Assembly (NCBI GenBank): GCA_949282265.1
Contig: CASDOZ010000002.1
Coordinates: 1 to 64,000, forward strand
Direction: 5' to 3'
Source of the DNA: an uncultured Bacteroidales bacterium
GTDB lineage: Bacteria > Bacteroidota > Bacteroidia > Bacteroidales > Paludibacteraceae
Length of the DNA stretch: 64,000 nucleotides
Position numbers and translations under genes: made by a program. Shown in pieces: positions 34,040 through 44,111 of the stretch (positions within the stretch are counted from its first letter, which is position 1; each line of letters opens with the position of its first letter). The notes under the pieces were generated by a model. It ran no database searches. It was not told where the DNA came from and saw only the letters and a program-made list of their open reading frames with translations.

Positions 34040-35491
34040 ATGAACCTAAAAACATTACTCAATTGCATAAAACCCGGACAGGTCCTGGGAAACTGCGACA
34101 AGGAAATAGCCAAAATCGAATTCGATTCGCGGAAAATAAGTTCCGGCGATTTGTTTGTCGCCACCACCGGCAGCGCCGTCGATGGACACCAGTTTATCGG
34201 CAAAGCCATTGAAGCCGGTGCAACGGCCATTGTCTGCCAAACCTTGCCGGACAATCTGCCGGAAAACGTATGTTTTATCCAAGTTGCCGACAGTGCCGAA
34301 TGTCTGGGATTTTTAGCCGCGCAATGGTACGGCAACCCATCACACAAGCTGACCTTGACCGGCGTTACCGGCACCAACGGCAAAACGACCATTGCCACAC
34401 TGTTGTACAAAACCCTGCGCGCAATGGGACACAAAAGCGGTTTGTTGAGCACTGTGTGCAACTATGTGGACGACCGTGCCGTAGAAGCCACACACACCAC
34501 GCCCGACGCGCTGGCCATCAACAAACTGCTGGCGGAAATGGTGGAAGCCGGATGCTCGCACGCGTTCATGGAAGTCAGCTCACATGCCATTGACCAGAAA
34601 CGCATTGCCGGACTGCATTTTGCCGGCGGCATTTTCACAAACCTGACACGCGACCATATCGATTACCACAAGACATTTGACAATTATCGGGATGCGAAAA
34701 AGAAATTTTTCGACGACCTGCCGAAAACCGCGTTCGCCATTACAAACAAAGATGACAAAAACGGCCTGCTAATGCTCCAGAACACGCAGGCAAGGAAATA
34801 TACTTATTCCGTCAGGAGCCTGGCCGATTTCAAGGCAGACATTTTGGAAGAAGGATTTGAAGGCATGTTGCTGCAAATAAACGGCCGTGAAGTTTTCGTG
34901 CCGTTAGTCGGCCGCTTCAATGCCTACAACCTGCTGGCCATTTACGGCGCCGCCGTGAATCTCGGCGGAGAGCCGGCCGAGGTCCTGCGCATACTCAGCA
35001 CGCTGACCGCCGTGAACGGGCGTTTCGAGACCATCCGCTCGCCCAAAGGCTGGACGGCCATTGTAGATTACGCGCACACGCCCGACGCACTGACAAACGT
35101 AATCGGAACCATCAACGAAATACGGAAACCGGGCAGCCGGCTGATCACGGTAGTCGGCTGCGGCGGAAACCGCGACAAAGGCAAACGCCCGATGATGGCA
35201 CACGAAGCCATGATCGGTTCCACACAAGTAATCTTGACCAGCGACAACCCGCGCGACGAAGAACCGCAAGACATCCTAAACGAAATGTGGGCAGGACTGA
35301 CCGCCGAAGAACAACAATCCGCCCTGATGATAATTGACCGCAGGCAAGCCATAAAAACGGCCTGCATGATGGCGCAAAAAGACGATGTCATCCTTGTGGC
35401 CGGGAAAGGGCACGAGAACTACCAGATTATCAAGGGTGTCAAGCATCATTTTGATGACCACGAAGAAATCAAAGCAAACATAACAGAATAA
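34040..35491 (+). CDS. murE: UDP-MurNAc-tripeptide synthetase
   Basis: The 483-residue ligase has the ATP loop G111-T-N-G-K115-T-T, the lysine-carbamylation region ([19 protein letters not shown]), and S401-D-N-P-R-D-E, where DNPR marks the meso-diaminopimelate-adding type rather than lysine. It adds meso-DAP to UDP-MurNAc-L-Ala-D-Glu in the cytoplasm. This fits with lysA and lysC nearby, which use the same pathway. It follows ftsI by 15 bases and precedes mraY by 31. Confidence 0.97.
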   Translation: MNLKTLLNCIKPGQVLGNCDKEIAKIEFDSRKISSGDLFVATTGSAVDGHQFIGKAIEAGATAIVCQTLPDNLPENVCFIQVADSAECLGFLAAQWYGNPSHKLTLTGVTGTNGKTTIATLLYKTLRAMGHKSGLLSTVCNYVDDRAVEATHTTPDALAINKLLAEMVEAGCSHAFMEVSSHAIDQKRIAGLHFAGGIFTNLTRDHIDYHKTFDNYRDAKKKFFDDLPKTAFAITNKDDKNGLLMLQNTQARKYTYSVRSLADFKADILEEGFEGMLLQINGREVFVPLVGRFNAYNLLAIYGAAVNLGGEPAEVLRILSTLTAVNGRFETIRSPKGWTAIVDYAHTPDALTNVIGTINEIRKPGSRLITVVGCGGNRDKGKRPMMAHEAMIGSTQVILTSDNPRDEEPQDILNEMWAGLTAEEQQSALMIIDRRQAIKTACMMAQKDDVILVAGKGHENYQIIKGVKHHFDDHEEIKANITE

Positions 35492-35522
35492 AACTCATAA
35501 TCCCAAAAAACAACAGACAATT

Positions 35523-36782
35523 ATGTTTTACCACCTGTTTCAATATTTAGACAAACTGGACGTTCCGGGAGCGGGAATGTTCCAATACATATCTTTCAGG
35601 TCAGGCATGGCCTTCCTATTCGCCCTGATAACCGCTACGGTTTTCGGCAAACGCATTATCCGCTTTCTGCAACGCAAACAAATCGGGGAAACCATCCGTG
35701 ACCTCGGACTGGAAGGACAAATGAGCAAGAAAGGCACACCGACCATGGGCGGCATTATCATCATCCTGGCCATCCTGATTCCGACCTTGTTGTTTGCTAA
35801 TCTAACCAATGTTTATATCCTGCTTATGATTGCGACCACGCTGTTGCTGGGGCTTTTGGGTTTCGCCGACGATTATATCAAAGTCTTCAAGCACAACAAA
35901 GAAGGCTTGAACGGCCGTTTCAAAATCGTAGGGCAAGTGGCCGTCGGTTTGCTGGTCGGATTAGTCATGTGGTTCAGCCCAGATGTAACCATCCGGCAAA
36001 ACGTGGAGACACGTGTTGAAAACCGCATTGAGTCGGTAGATTACAACCACCAGGACGAAAAATGCACGAAAACGACAATCCCGTTCGTCAAAAACAACAA
36101 CATGGACTATGCAAACGCATTCAACTGGGCCGGCGAGCATAAACAGACCTTAGGCTGGATTTTCTTCGTTCTGATTTGTATTTTCATCGTTACGGCCGTC
36201 AGCAACGGCGCCAACCTGACCGATGGTCTGGACGGTCTGGCCACGGGCAATTCCGCCATTATCGGCACAGCCTTGGGTATCTTGGCCTATGTTTCCGGAA
36301 ACGTCAATTATGCGGGTTTCCTGAACATTATGTACATTCCGAACATTGGCGAAATGATGATATTCGCTTCCGCCTTCATCGGCGCGACAGTCGGTTTCCT
36401 GTGGTTCAACTGCTTCCCTGCACAAGTATTCATGGGCGACACCGGCAGCCTGACGCTGGGCGGAATCATTGCCGTATTCGCCATTATTATCCGCAAAGAA
36501 CTGCTCATTCCGATATTATGCGGCATTTTCCTGGTGGAAAGCCTGTCTGTCATCATGCAGACATTCTATTTCAAATACACGAAAAAGAAAACCGGCACAG
36601 GACGCCGTATTTTCAAGATGGCGCCCCTACACCACCATTTCCAAAAACCTGGGAACGCTGGCATCGACGCCCTGTGGCAGAAACCTTTGCAAGCGATGCC
36701 TGAAAGCCGTATTGTCGTACGTTTCTGGATTATCGGCCTTATTTTGGCCGCCATCACAATTATCACTTTGAAGATGAGATAA
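35523..36782 (+). CDS. mraY: Phospho-MurNAc-pentapeptide transferase
   Basis: The 419-residue membrane protein has about ten hydrophobic segments and the MraY motifs: [29 protein letters not shown] with the catalytic Asp pair, [12 protein letters not shown], and [12 protein letters not shown]. It makes lipid I from UDP-MurNAc-pentapeptide and undecaprenyl phosphate. Between about residues 155 and 210 it has an extra charged loop ([19 protein letters not shown] and following), which lengthens it beyond the usual 360 residues; Bacteroidetes MraY share this insertion. Confidence 0.97.
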   Translation: MFYHLFQYLDKLDVPGAGMFQYISFRSGMAFLFALITATVFGKRIIRFLQRKQIGETIRDLGLEGQMSKKGTPTMGGIIIILAILIPTLLFANLTNVYILLMIATTLLLGLLGFADDYIKVFKHNKEGLNGRFKIVGQVAVGLLVGLVMWFSPDVTIRQNVETRVENRIESVDYNHQDEKCTKTTIPFVKNNNMDYANAFNWAGEHKQTLGWIFFVLICIFIVTAVSNGANLTDGLDGLATGNSAIIGTALGILAYVSGNVNYAGFLNIMYIPNIGEMMIFASAFIGATVGFLWFNCFPAQVFMGDTGSLTLGGIIAVFAIIIRKELLIPILCGIFLVESLSVIMQTFYFKYTKKKTGTGRRIFKMAPLHHHFQKPGNAGIDALWQKPLQAMPESRIVVRFWIIGLILAAITIITLKMR

Positions 36783-36814
36783 AAATATAATTTCAATTCC
36801 AAAATCCATCGGCT

Positions 36815-38185
36815 ATGAATCGTAATTCCAACACACAATCCGTTCCCCAAAAGAAAATCGCGGTGCTTGGCGCCGGCGAAAGCGGGACAGGAGCCGCCAT
36901 TCTGGCGCATGAAAAAGGCTTCGATGTATTCGTTTCGGATATGGGCAGCATCAAACTGCCCTATAAAGCCATGCTTGACCAGCATGGCATCGCGTGGGAA
37001 GAAGGCGGGCACACGACAGCCAAAATTCTAGCCGCCGATGAAGTCATCAAAAGTCCCGGCATACCCGAAAGTGCCCCACTCATCCAACAATTGAAGGCGC
37101 AGGGAACACCAGTTATCTCCGAAATTGAATTTGCGGCACGCTACACGCAGGCCAAAATGATTTGCATAACCGGCTCGAATGGGAAAACCACGACAACAAC
37201 GCTCGTTTATGAAATCCTGCGCAAAGCAGGGCTGAACGTCGGGCTGGCAGGCAACATCGGCAACAGCCTTGCGCTGCAAGTCGCCCACGAGCAACACGAT
37301 TATTACGTTATCGAGCTGAGCAGTTTCCAACTGAACAACATGTACAAGTTCAAGGCCGACATCGCCATCTTGCTAAACATCACACCCGACCATTTGGACC
37401 GTTACGACTATACGTTCCAAAATTATGTGAACGCCAAGTTCCGCATAACCCGGAACCAGACAAAAAGCGATGCTTTCATTTATTGGAGCGAAGACCCCGT
37501 CATCAACGCCGAGCTGAAAAAACTGCACCCCGGCGCGACACTTTACCCGTTCGGGACGGAACGGAACGGACACAACATCGCATACATCGAAAACAACAAT
37601 TTTGTAATTCATGCCGATATGCAAACACCATTCGTCATGCCGCTGCAAGAGCTTTCGCTGAAAGGCAAACACAACACCTACAACTCCATGGCCGCCGGTA
37701 TTGCCGCGGAAATCCTGAACATCAAAAAGGACACTATCCGCGAGGCCTTGTCCAACTTCCAAGGCGTGGAACATCGCTTGGAATATGTCGCAACCGTGCG
37801 CAACGTGCGTTTCATCAACGACAGCAAAGCCACCAACGTAAACTCCTGTTGGTATGCGCTGGAAAGCATGACAACGCCCACGGTGCTGATTCTCGGCGGC
37901 AAAGACAAAGGCAATAATTACAGCGAGATAGAAGCTTTGGTCAAGGAAAAAGTGCACACGCTCGTTTTCATGGGACTGCACAACGAAAAATTGCACCAGT
38001 TCTTTGACGGGAAAGGCATAAATATCATTGATACGGACAACATACAAGACGCTGTGAATGCTGCTTATAAGGCTGCACACGAAGGAGACACGGTGCTTTT
38101 ATCGCCCTGCTGCGCAAGTTTCGACCTGTTCACAAGCTACGAAGACCGCGGCAGGCAATTCAAACAATTAGTCCGGAGTCTGTAA
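36815..38185 (+). CDS. murD: UDP-MurNAc-L-alanine:D-glutamate ligase
   Basis: The 456-residue enzyme has an N-terminal Rossmann-like part (KIAVLGAGESGTGAAIL), the ATP loop ITGSNGKTTTTTLV, the LNITPDHLDRYD segment, and FINDSKATNVNSCWYAL, typical of MurD. It adds D-glutamate in the cytoplasm. It lies 32 bases after mraY and 48 before ftsW, in the usual dcw order. Confidence 0.97.
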   Translation: MNRNSNTQSVPQKKIAVLGAGESGTGAAILAHEKGFDVFVSDMGSIKLPYKAMLDQHGIAWEEGGHTTAKILAADEVIKSPGIPESAPLIQQLKAQGTPVISEIEFAARYTQAKMICITGSNGKTTTTTLVYEILRKAGLNVGLAGNIGNSLALQVAHEQHDYYVIELSSFQLNNMYKFKADIAILLNITPDHLDRYDYTFQNYVNAKFRITRNQTKSDAFIYWSEDPVINAELKKLHPGATLYPFGTERNGHNIAYIENNNFVIHADMQTPFVMPLQELSLKGKHNTYNSMAAGIAAEILNIKKDTIREALSNFQGVEHRLEYVATVRNVRFINDSKATNVNSCWYALESMTTPTVLILGGKDKGNNYSEIEALVKEKVHTLVFMGLHNEKLHQFFDGKGINIIDTDNIQDAVNAAYKAAHEGDTVLLSPCCASFDLFTSYEDRGRQFKQLVRSL

Positions 38186-38233
38186 TTTGCAGACAAAACC
38201 GGCAAAACATCCAAAAATCAATGCAATGACCTT

Positions 38234-39457
38234 ATGAACTCATTTCTCAGAAAATATTTGCAAGGCGACGCGGTACTATGGATCGTATTTTTCCTGCTGT
38301 GCGCCGTTTCCATTCTGGAAATGTATAGCGCCAGCAGCACGTTGGCCTACAAAGCAGCCAAGCACACTGCGCCCATCATGTCGCACATAACATTTCTGGC
38401 AGCCGGAACACTGCTGGTTTTTGCCGTTCATTTGGTTCCCACGCAAATAGTACGGATTCTGTCCTATCCGGCACTATTGGTTTCGCTTGTCCTGCTGGTG
38501 CTCACGCCTTTCATTGGGGTTACGGAAAACGATGCAACCCGCTGGATAGAACTGTTCGGCATCCGCTTCCAACCGTCGGAAATAGCCAAACTGTCGGTCA
38601 TCATCGTCTGTGCCGACTTGATTTCACGTATCCACGATGAAGAATCAGAAAAGATCTTTTTCAAGTACATTATCGGCATTTGCCTGATTGCTTGCGCATT
38701 AATTGTAACAGCAAACCTATCGACTGCGATATTGCTGTTCGGCGTCGTGTTTATCATGATGTTCGTCGGGCATATCTCGTTCAAACGTATTTTGCCCCCC
38801 ATTCTGATATTGCTGCTTTGCGGCGTGCTCGGTTTTTTTGCCGTCAAAGCCATTCCGCAGGAGAAAATGCCGGACATGTTGGGACGCGCCTACACATGGG
38901 TTGCCCGCATAGACAGATTCGTCGAAGGCAGCAACACCGAAAACAAATACGTGATTACGGATGACAATTTGCAGGAACAGCACGGCAAAATGGCCGTTGC
39001 ACGCGGAGGATTTTTCGGCGTCCTGCCGGGAAACAGCGTGGAACGTGACTATCTGCCGCTGGCATACGCCGACTATATTTACGCCATCATCATTGAAGAA
39101 ACCGGCCTGATTGGCGGTTTGTTTGTCATTCTGTTCTACCTGATCATGCTTTTCCATGCCGGAAAGATCGCCCAGAAATGCGAAGGGACATTTTCCGCCC
39201 TTTTGGTCATTGGGCTTTCGCTAATGATTGTCATCCAAGCATTTATCAGCATGAGCGTTTCCGTCGGGTTGGGCCCCGTCACGGGGCAGCCGCTACCGCT
39301 TATCAGCCGCGGAGGAACATCCATATTGATCACGAGTCTGTATTTCGGTATCATTCTGGGAGTTACACGCAAATACCGCAAGGAAGAAGCCAAACAAGAG
39401 GAAGTGAAAAACGAAAGTGCACAAGACATTCCGACTATTGACATAGAAGACCTTTAA
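38234..39457 (+). CDS. ftsW: FtsW, septal peptidoglycan polymerase
   Basis: The 407-residue SEDS protein has about ten membrane segments. It shows TRWIELFGIRFQPSEIAKL, the loop with the catalytic aspartate region after AYTWVARIDRF, and the late GPVTGQPLPLISRGGTS signature. It polymerises glycan strands at the septum together with FtsI. The C-terminal tail is acidic and short (KNESAQDIPTIDIEDL). It is followed by murG after 12 bases. Confidence 0.95.
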   Translation: MNSFLRKYLQGDAVLWIVFFLLCAVSILEMYSASSTLAYKAAKHTAPIMSHITFLAAGTLLVFAVHLVPTQIVRILSYPALLVSLVLLVLTPFIGVTENDATRWIELFGIRFQPSEIAKLSVIIVCADLISRIHDEESEKIFFKYIIGICLIACALIVTANLSTAILLFGVVFIMMFVGHISFKRILPPILILLLCGVLGFFAVKAIPQEKMPDMLGRAYTWVARIDRFVEGSNTENKYVITDDNLQEQHGKMAVARGGFFGVLPGNSVERDYLPLAYADYIYAIIIEETGLIGGLFVILFYLIMLFHAGKIAQKCEGTFSALLVIGLSLMIVIQAFISMSVSVGLGPVTGQPLPLISRGGTSILITSLYFGIILGVTRKYRKEEAKQEEVKNESAQDIPTIDIEDL

Positions 39458-39469
39458 AATTTTTTGATT

Positions 39470-40594
39470 ATGGATATAAACGACACAAATGCAAGACCCA
39501 AACGTTTCGTCATATCAGGCGGCGGAACCGGCGGACATATTTTTCCCGCTGTCGGCATAGCCAATGCGCTGAAAGAACTTTGCCCCGATTGCGAAATCCT
39601 GTTTATCGGCGCGCTCGGGCGCATGGAAATGGAACGTGTGCCGGCTGCCGGCTACAAAATCATCGGCCTACCCATACGCGGTTTCGACCGCAAAAAACTG
39701 TGGAAAAATATTTCCGTACTCTGGGACTTATGGAAAAGCCTGCGCATGGCACGCAAAATCCTTAAAGATTTCCAACCCGATTTGGCCGTTGGCGTAGGCG
39801 GATACGCAAGCGGAGCCGCGCTGAAGGCAGCCAACCGCCTTGGCATACCCACTGTCATACAAGAGCAAAATTCATTTGCCGGCGTAACCAACAAGCTATT
39901 GGCCAAAGAAGCGCAAAAAATATTCGTCGCCTACGACGGCATGGAAAAATTCTTCCCTGCCGAGAAAATCGTGCTGGCAGGCAACCCGATACGCCAATCA
40001 CTATCGGACATCAAGCCGAAGGCTGCGGAAGCCTACGCACACTTCAAACTGCAACCGGACAAGCAGACGCTCCTGATTATCGGCGGAAGCCTGGGGGCGC
40101 GTACCATAAACAACAGCGTCATCAAGCATCTGCCCGAACTGCAAAAATCAGGCATCCAAGTTATCTGGCAAACCGGGAAAATCTATTTTGAACAAGCCAA
40201 AAAGGCTTCCGAACAGGTTGTTTGCCCGAATTTGCTTGTGCAAGATTTTGTGAGCCGCATGGATTACGCCTACTCCGTCGCCGATTTGGTCATATCGCGG
40301 GCCGGAGCGAGCAGCATTTCCGAACTGTGCCTCTTAGGCAAACCGGCCATCCTTGTACCATCGCCAAACGTAGCGGAAGACCACCAGACACACAACGCCA
40401 TGGCACTTGTAAACAAGAATGCAGCCGTCCTGGTCAAAGACGCCGAAGCAGAAGACAAACTCATCAGTTGTGCACTGGAACTGCTGGCCGACAAGCAACA
40501 CCTCGCCGGACTGTCTGAAAACATCCGTTTACTGGCACAAAAAGACTCGGCCATGCGCATTGCAAAAGAAACATTGAATTTAATTAAAAACTAA
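39470..40594 (+). CDS. murG: Lipid II synthase MurG
   Basis: From the ATG at 39470 the protein has 374 residues (a TTG two codons earlier is also in frame). ISGGGTGGHIFPAVGIANAL is the N-terminal G loop, VGVGGYASGAALKAA the lipid-binding part, and IIGGSLGARTINN with SRAGASSISELCLLGKP the C-terminal UDP-GlcNAc site. It adds GlcNAc to lipid I at the inner face of the membrane. After it comes a 99-base gap with a promoter before murC. Confidence 0.96.
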   Translation: MDINDTNARPKRFVISGGGTGGHIFPAVGIANALKELCPDCEILFIGALGRMEMERVPAAGYKIIGLPIRGFDRKKLWKNISVLWDLWKSLRMARKILKDFQPDLAVGVGGYASGAALKAANRLGIPTVIQEQNSFAGVTNKLLAKEAQKIFVAYDGMEKFFPAEKIVLAGNPIRQSLSDIKPKAAEAYAHFKLQPDKQTLLIIGGSLGARTINNSVIKHLPELQKSGIQVIWQTGKIYFEQAKKASEQVVCPNLLVQDFVSRMDYAYSVADLVISRAGASSISELCLLGKPAILVPSPNVAEDHQTHNAMALVNKNAAVLVKDAEAEDKLISCALELLADKQHLAGLSENIRLLAQKDSAMRIAKETLNLIKN

Positions 40595-40636
40595 ATAAGA
40601 ACAGAAACCGGACTTATACTTCTGCCATAAAATTCG

Positions 40637-40644
40637 TACCTTTG
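40637..40644 (+). promoter_or_regulatory. Internal dcw promoter before murC
   Basis: TACCTTTG is an exact TAnnTTTG element, 50-57 bases before the murC ATG, in the only sizeable gap (99 bases) in the dcw cluster. It should give murC-ftsQ-ftsA-ftsZ separate expression. The -33 box is not obvious. Confidence 0.6.
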
Positions 40645-40693
40645 CAGACTTTATTAAAGTTGCCGTGAATTGGGCAGCAATAACATAAAATTT

Positions 40694-42064
40694 ATGTACA
40701 CAAACTACTATTTTCTCGGAATCGGCGGCATTGGCATGAGTGCCATTGCGCGCTATTTCAAGTTCAAGGGATGTGCTGTCGGAGGATATGACCGCGTGCG
40801 CTCCATGCTTGTCGAGGAATTGGAAACAGAAGGGATACAAGTCGTCTATAAAACCGATGTCGCTTCCATTCCGGAAACTTTTCTTGACAAGACACAAACG
40901 CTCATCATACGTACGCCGGCCATTCCCGACGACCATGAGCAATTATGTTATTTCCGGGAAAACGGTTTCCAGATAAAGAAACGTGCTGAAGTTTTGGGAG
41001 ACATAACGCGGCAAGGAAAAAGCCTGTGCGTCGCAGGAACACACGGCAAGACCACGACCAGCACCATCCTGGCACATTTGCTGTACCAGTCTGAAATAGA
41101 GTGCAATGCGTTTCTGGGCGGCATAAGCAACAATTACAACACCAACTTGCTTCTGTCGCCGAACAGCAATCTGATTGTCGTCGAGGCAGATGAATTCGAC
41201 CGGTCGTTCCACCAATTGTCGCCCTACATGGCCATCATCACCGCCGCCGACCCCGATCATTTAGACATTTACGGCAATGCGGCCGGTTTTCGTGAAGGCT
41301 TCGAGCATTTCACATCGCTCATACAGCCGGGCGGTGCACTGCTCATGCATAAGGGCTTGGACATCACACCGCGTTTGGCCGCAGGCGTGAAAAAATACAC
41401 TTATTCCGAAAATGAAGGTGATTTCCATGCCGAAAACATCACCATCAAAAACGGGGAAATACGTTTTGACTTCGTGACGCCAAACGACACTGTAAAAGAC
41501 TTGAAATTAGGCGTCCCTGTCAGGATTAACATCGAAAACAGCATTGCCGCCATGGCCATAGCATGGCTCAACGGCGTTTCAAACAATGAATTGCGCATCG
41601 GCTTGAGTTCGTATGCCGGAATTTACCGGCGCTTCAATATATTGGTGAAGAACGAACATGTCGTATTAGTCGATGACTACGCGCATCATCCGACCGAGTT
41701 ACATGCCAGCATCGCATCCATCAAAGCCTTGTTTCCCGACAAAAAAATCACCGGCGTGTTCCAACCGCATTTGTACACACGCACACGCGATTTTGCAGAC
41801 GGGTTTGCCAAGGAACTTTCGCAGTTAGACGAAATTATCCTGTTGCCCATCTATCCCGCGCGCGAACTGCCCATAAAAGGCGTAAGTTCCGAAATGTTGC
41901 TAGACAAGATAGGCAACAAGCATAAAATGCTTTGTCCCAAGGAAGATTTAGTGCAGTTGCTGGCTTCCCGCAACGATGAAGTCATCGTCACGTTGGGTGC
42001 CGGCGACATAGATGCCATCGTGCCGAAAATAAAGGACATGTTAGTACAGAAAAAGTGGAATTGA
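40694..42064 (+). CDS. murC: UDP-MurNAc:L-alanine ligase
   Basis: From the ATG at 40694 the product has 456 residues; an in-frame TTG at 40670 is less likely. It opens MYTNYYFLGIGGIGMSAIAR, has G-T116-H-G-K119-T-T-T (the ATP loop with the MurC-type His), and VLVDDYAHHPTELHASI. MurC adds L-alanine to UDP-MurNAc, the first peptide step. An own promoter precedes it, and ftsQ follows after 24 bases. Confidence 0.96.
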   Translation: MYTNYYFLGIGGIGMSAIARYFKFKGCAVGGYDRVRSMLVEELETEGIQVVYKTDVASIPETFLDKTQTLIIRTPAIPDDHEQLCYFRENGFQIKKRAEVLGDITRQGKSLCVAGTHGKTTTSTILAHLLYQSEIECNAFLGGISNNYNTNLLLSPNSNLIVVEADEFDRSFHQLSPYMAIITAADPDHLDIYGNAAGFREGFEHFTSLIQPGGALLMHKGLDITPRLAAGVKKYTYSENEGDFHAENITIKNGEIRFDFVTPNDTVKDLKLGVPVRINIENSIAAMAIAWLNGVSNNELRIGLSSYAGIYRRFNILVKNEHVVLVDDYAHHPTELHASIASIKALFPDKKITGVFQPHLYTRTRDFADGFAKELSQLDEIILLPIYPARELPIKGVSSEMLLDKIGNKHKMLCPKEDLVQLLASRNDEVIVTLGAGDIDAIVPKIKDMLVQKKWN

Positions 42065-42088
42065 CATAAAAAGATAAAAACCATTTGC

Positions 42089-42826
42089 ATGAAGACGGTC
42101 CGTTTCATATTGCTTTGCATAAGTTCCCTGCTGGTAGTAGCCTATTTAGCATGGAGCGCTTGCTTTTTCGACCAGCAAGACGATGAAGCGACTTGCACAG
42201 CCGTCAACATATACATAAACGACAGCACCGAACGGCAATTCGTTTCCGCGCAGGAAATCATGCAGCTGCTGAACAAGAAAGGCCTCAATCCGTTGGGACG
42301 GGATATAGACAAAATCAAGATGACCCAAATTGAGGAGGCCATTTCCGCGCACACCATGATAAACGAAGCGGAATGTTACAAAACGCCGTCGCATAAAATA
42401 AACATTGAACTGACCCAGCGCGAGCCGAAATTCCGCGTCATCACCAGGACAGAGAGCTATTATGTAGACACGGAACGGAGAATAATGCCGACAAGCACGC
42501 AATACGCGGCCTATGTCCCTATTGTAAGCGGCAACCGAATCAATAAAAAACAAGCATGTGGCGAACTTTACGATTTCGTATCATTTATTGAGGACAACGA
42601 TTTCTGGAATGCACAAATCGAACAAATATACATCCGCGAGGATGCAAAAATTGAATTGGTACCACGCATAGGCGGACACATTATCCTGCTCGGGAAACTG
42701 GACGGATACGAGCATAAACTGGACAAACTTTACAAGTTATACACGGAAGGTTTCAGCACAATCGGCTGGAGGGCTTATAAAGTCATAGATTTGCAATATA
42801 AAAACCAAATTGTTTGTAAAAGATAG
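42089..42826 (+). CDS. ftsQ: Division protein FtsQ
   Basis: The 245-residue protein has a short cytoplasmic start, one membrane segment (about 7-27, ILLCISSLLVVAYLAWSACF), a POTRA-like domain (VSAQEIMQLLNKKGLNPLG), and a beta domain ending in a FSTIGWRAYKVIDLQYKNQ strand. FtsQ links early and late divisome parts. It is placed between murC and ftsA as in most bacteria. Spacing to ftsA is 9 bases, with a GGAG ribosome site. Confidence 0.9.
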   Translation: MKTVRFILLCISSLLVVAYLAWSACFFDQQDDEATCTAVNIYINDSTERQFVSAQEIMQLLNKKGLNPLGRDIDKIKMTQIEEAISAHTMINEAECYKTPSHKINIELTQREPKFRVITRTESYYVDTERRIMPTSTQYAAYVPIVSGNRINKKQACGELYDFVSFIEDNDFWNAQIEQIYIREDAKIELVPRIGGHIILLGKLDGYEHKLDKLYKLYTEGFSTIGWRAYKVIDLQYKNQIVCKR

Positions 42827-42835
42827 GAGCAATTT

Positions 42836-44092
42836 ATGGACGAGAACAACACATTGATTGCCATAGATTTGGGCAGCACACACATAACGGCCATTGCCGC
42901 ACAACGCCAGGATGAAAATACGCTGAAAATCCTGGGGGACGAAACCATGCCGGTCAAAGACATCCAATACGGGATTGTTACCAAAACGACCAATGCCGCA
43001 ATGAACATCAACAAATGCCTGAAACTGCTACAAAACCGGATACGACTGAAAAATGATATCGAATCCGTCTTTGTAAGTGTTGGCGGGCGGTCCATGCAAA
43101 TGGTAGAGACGACTGCAAAACGCTATCTCGGCACACAACCATTCGTTTCCGCACAAGTGCTGGAAGACATGCGAAAAGAAGCGGAATCCAAATGCACCAA
43201 CGAGAATCATACGGTTTTCTGCGTAACGCCGCACTATTTCATCCTGGACCAAACGACACAGGTATTGCAGCCTTTAAACCAGAAGGCCACCAACATAGAA
43301 GGACATTATGGTGTACTCATCGGCAACCCGTTGATTGCCAACAACCTGCAAAAATGTTTTGACCGGACGGGAATCCTGATAGAAAGCAGTTCCACCAAGC
43401 CGGAAGCCATTGCCACCGCATTGTTAAGCGCAGAAGAACGCGAGGCCGGTTGCGCCATCATTGATTTCGGCGGCGAAACCACAACCCTGAGCATCTTCAA
43501 AGATGGCAGCCTGCAACACGTTACCGTAGTTCCGTTGGGTTCACAACATATCACAAACGACATAGAGGCAACATTCGGCATCAGTGAAAAATATGCCGAG
43601 AAACTCAAACGGAGCAAAGGGCAAGCCTTGGAAAGCCTCGTGCAGCCCGTTTACATTGTAATTCCATCGAACAACCAACAGGAAGCCCCCGTGCGGGTTT
43701 CGACCAAGCAACTTGCATGTATCATTGAGGCACGCCTGGAAGAAATGACTGCAAAAATCTTCGGCCAGCTCAAAACCTGGGAACCCGAACTGGAAGGCAA
43801 CCTGTATCTCACGGGCGGAGGCTGCATGTTGGCCAATATCACTGATTTCGTCCAGAAATATACCAACATGCCAGTGGAATATGGTTCACACATGGAATGG
43901 CTCAGCAATGACACGCCGGACGAATACTACAAACCATATTACAGCCAACTGATTGGAACATTGATTTTGGGGGACACATACAGAAAAGAGCATCAGGAAA
44001 AACAAAAGAAAAAACCCAAGATTCCAAAAGTCGGCAACTTCATGGAGCGCATGAGCGAGCATGTACTCAAATTTTTTGAAGATGATAATTAA
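42836..44092 (+). CDS. ftsA: FtsA, actin-like divisome protein
   Basis: The 418-residue ATPase has IAIDLGSTHITAIAA as its phosphate-1 loop, the SHS2 (1C) insertion near 85-160, CAIIDFGGETTTLSIF as phosphate-2, and LYLTGGGCMLANI for adenosine. A C-terminal amphipathic helix (ERMSEHVLKFFEDD) tethers it to the membrane. It anchors FtsZ filaments. AGGAG precedes its ATG, one of the few clear Shine-Dalgarno sites in the window. ftsZ follows after 19 bases. Confidence 0.95.
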   Translation: MDENNTLIAIDLGSTHITAIAAQRQDENTLKILGDETMPVKDIQYGIVTKTTNAAMNINKCLKLLQNRIRLKNDIESVFVSVGGRSMQMVETTAKRYLGTQPFVSAQVLEDMRKEAESKCTNENHTVFCVTPHYFILDQTTQVLQPLNQKATNIEGHYGVLIGNPLIANNLQKCFDRTGILIESSSTKPEAIATALLSAEEREAGCAIIDFGGETTTLSIFKDGSLQHVTVVPLGSQHITNDIEATFGISEKYAEKLKRSKGQALESLVQPVYIVIPSNNQQEAPVRVSTKQLACIIEARLEEMTAKIFGQLKTWEPELEGNLYLTGGGCMLANITDFVQKYTNMPVEYGSHMEWLSNDTPDEYYKPYYSQLIGTLILGDTYRKEHQEKQKKKPKIPKVGNFMERMSEHVLKFFEDDN

Positions 44093-44111
44093 TACCTTAT
44101 AGAATAGCATT

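Noticed and set aside
37373..38080. A 235-codon minus-strand frame opposite murD
   Set aside because: Shadow of the strongly supported murD gene.
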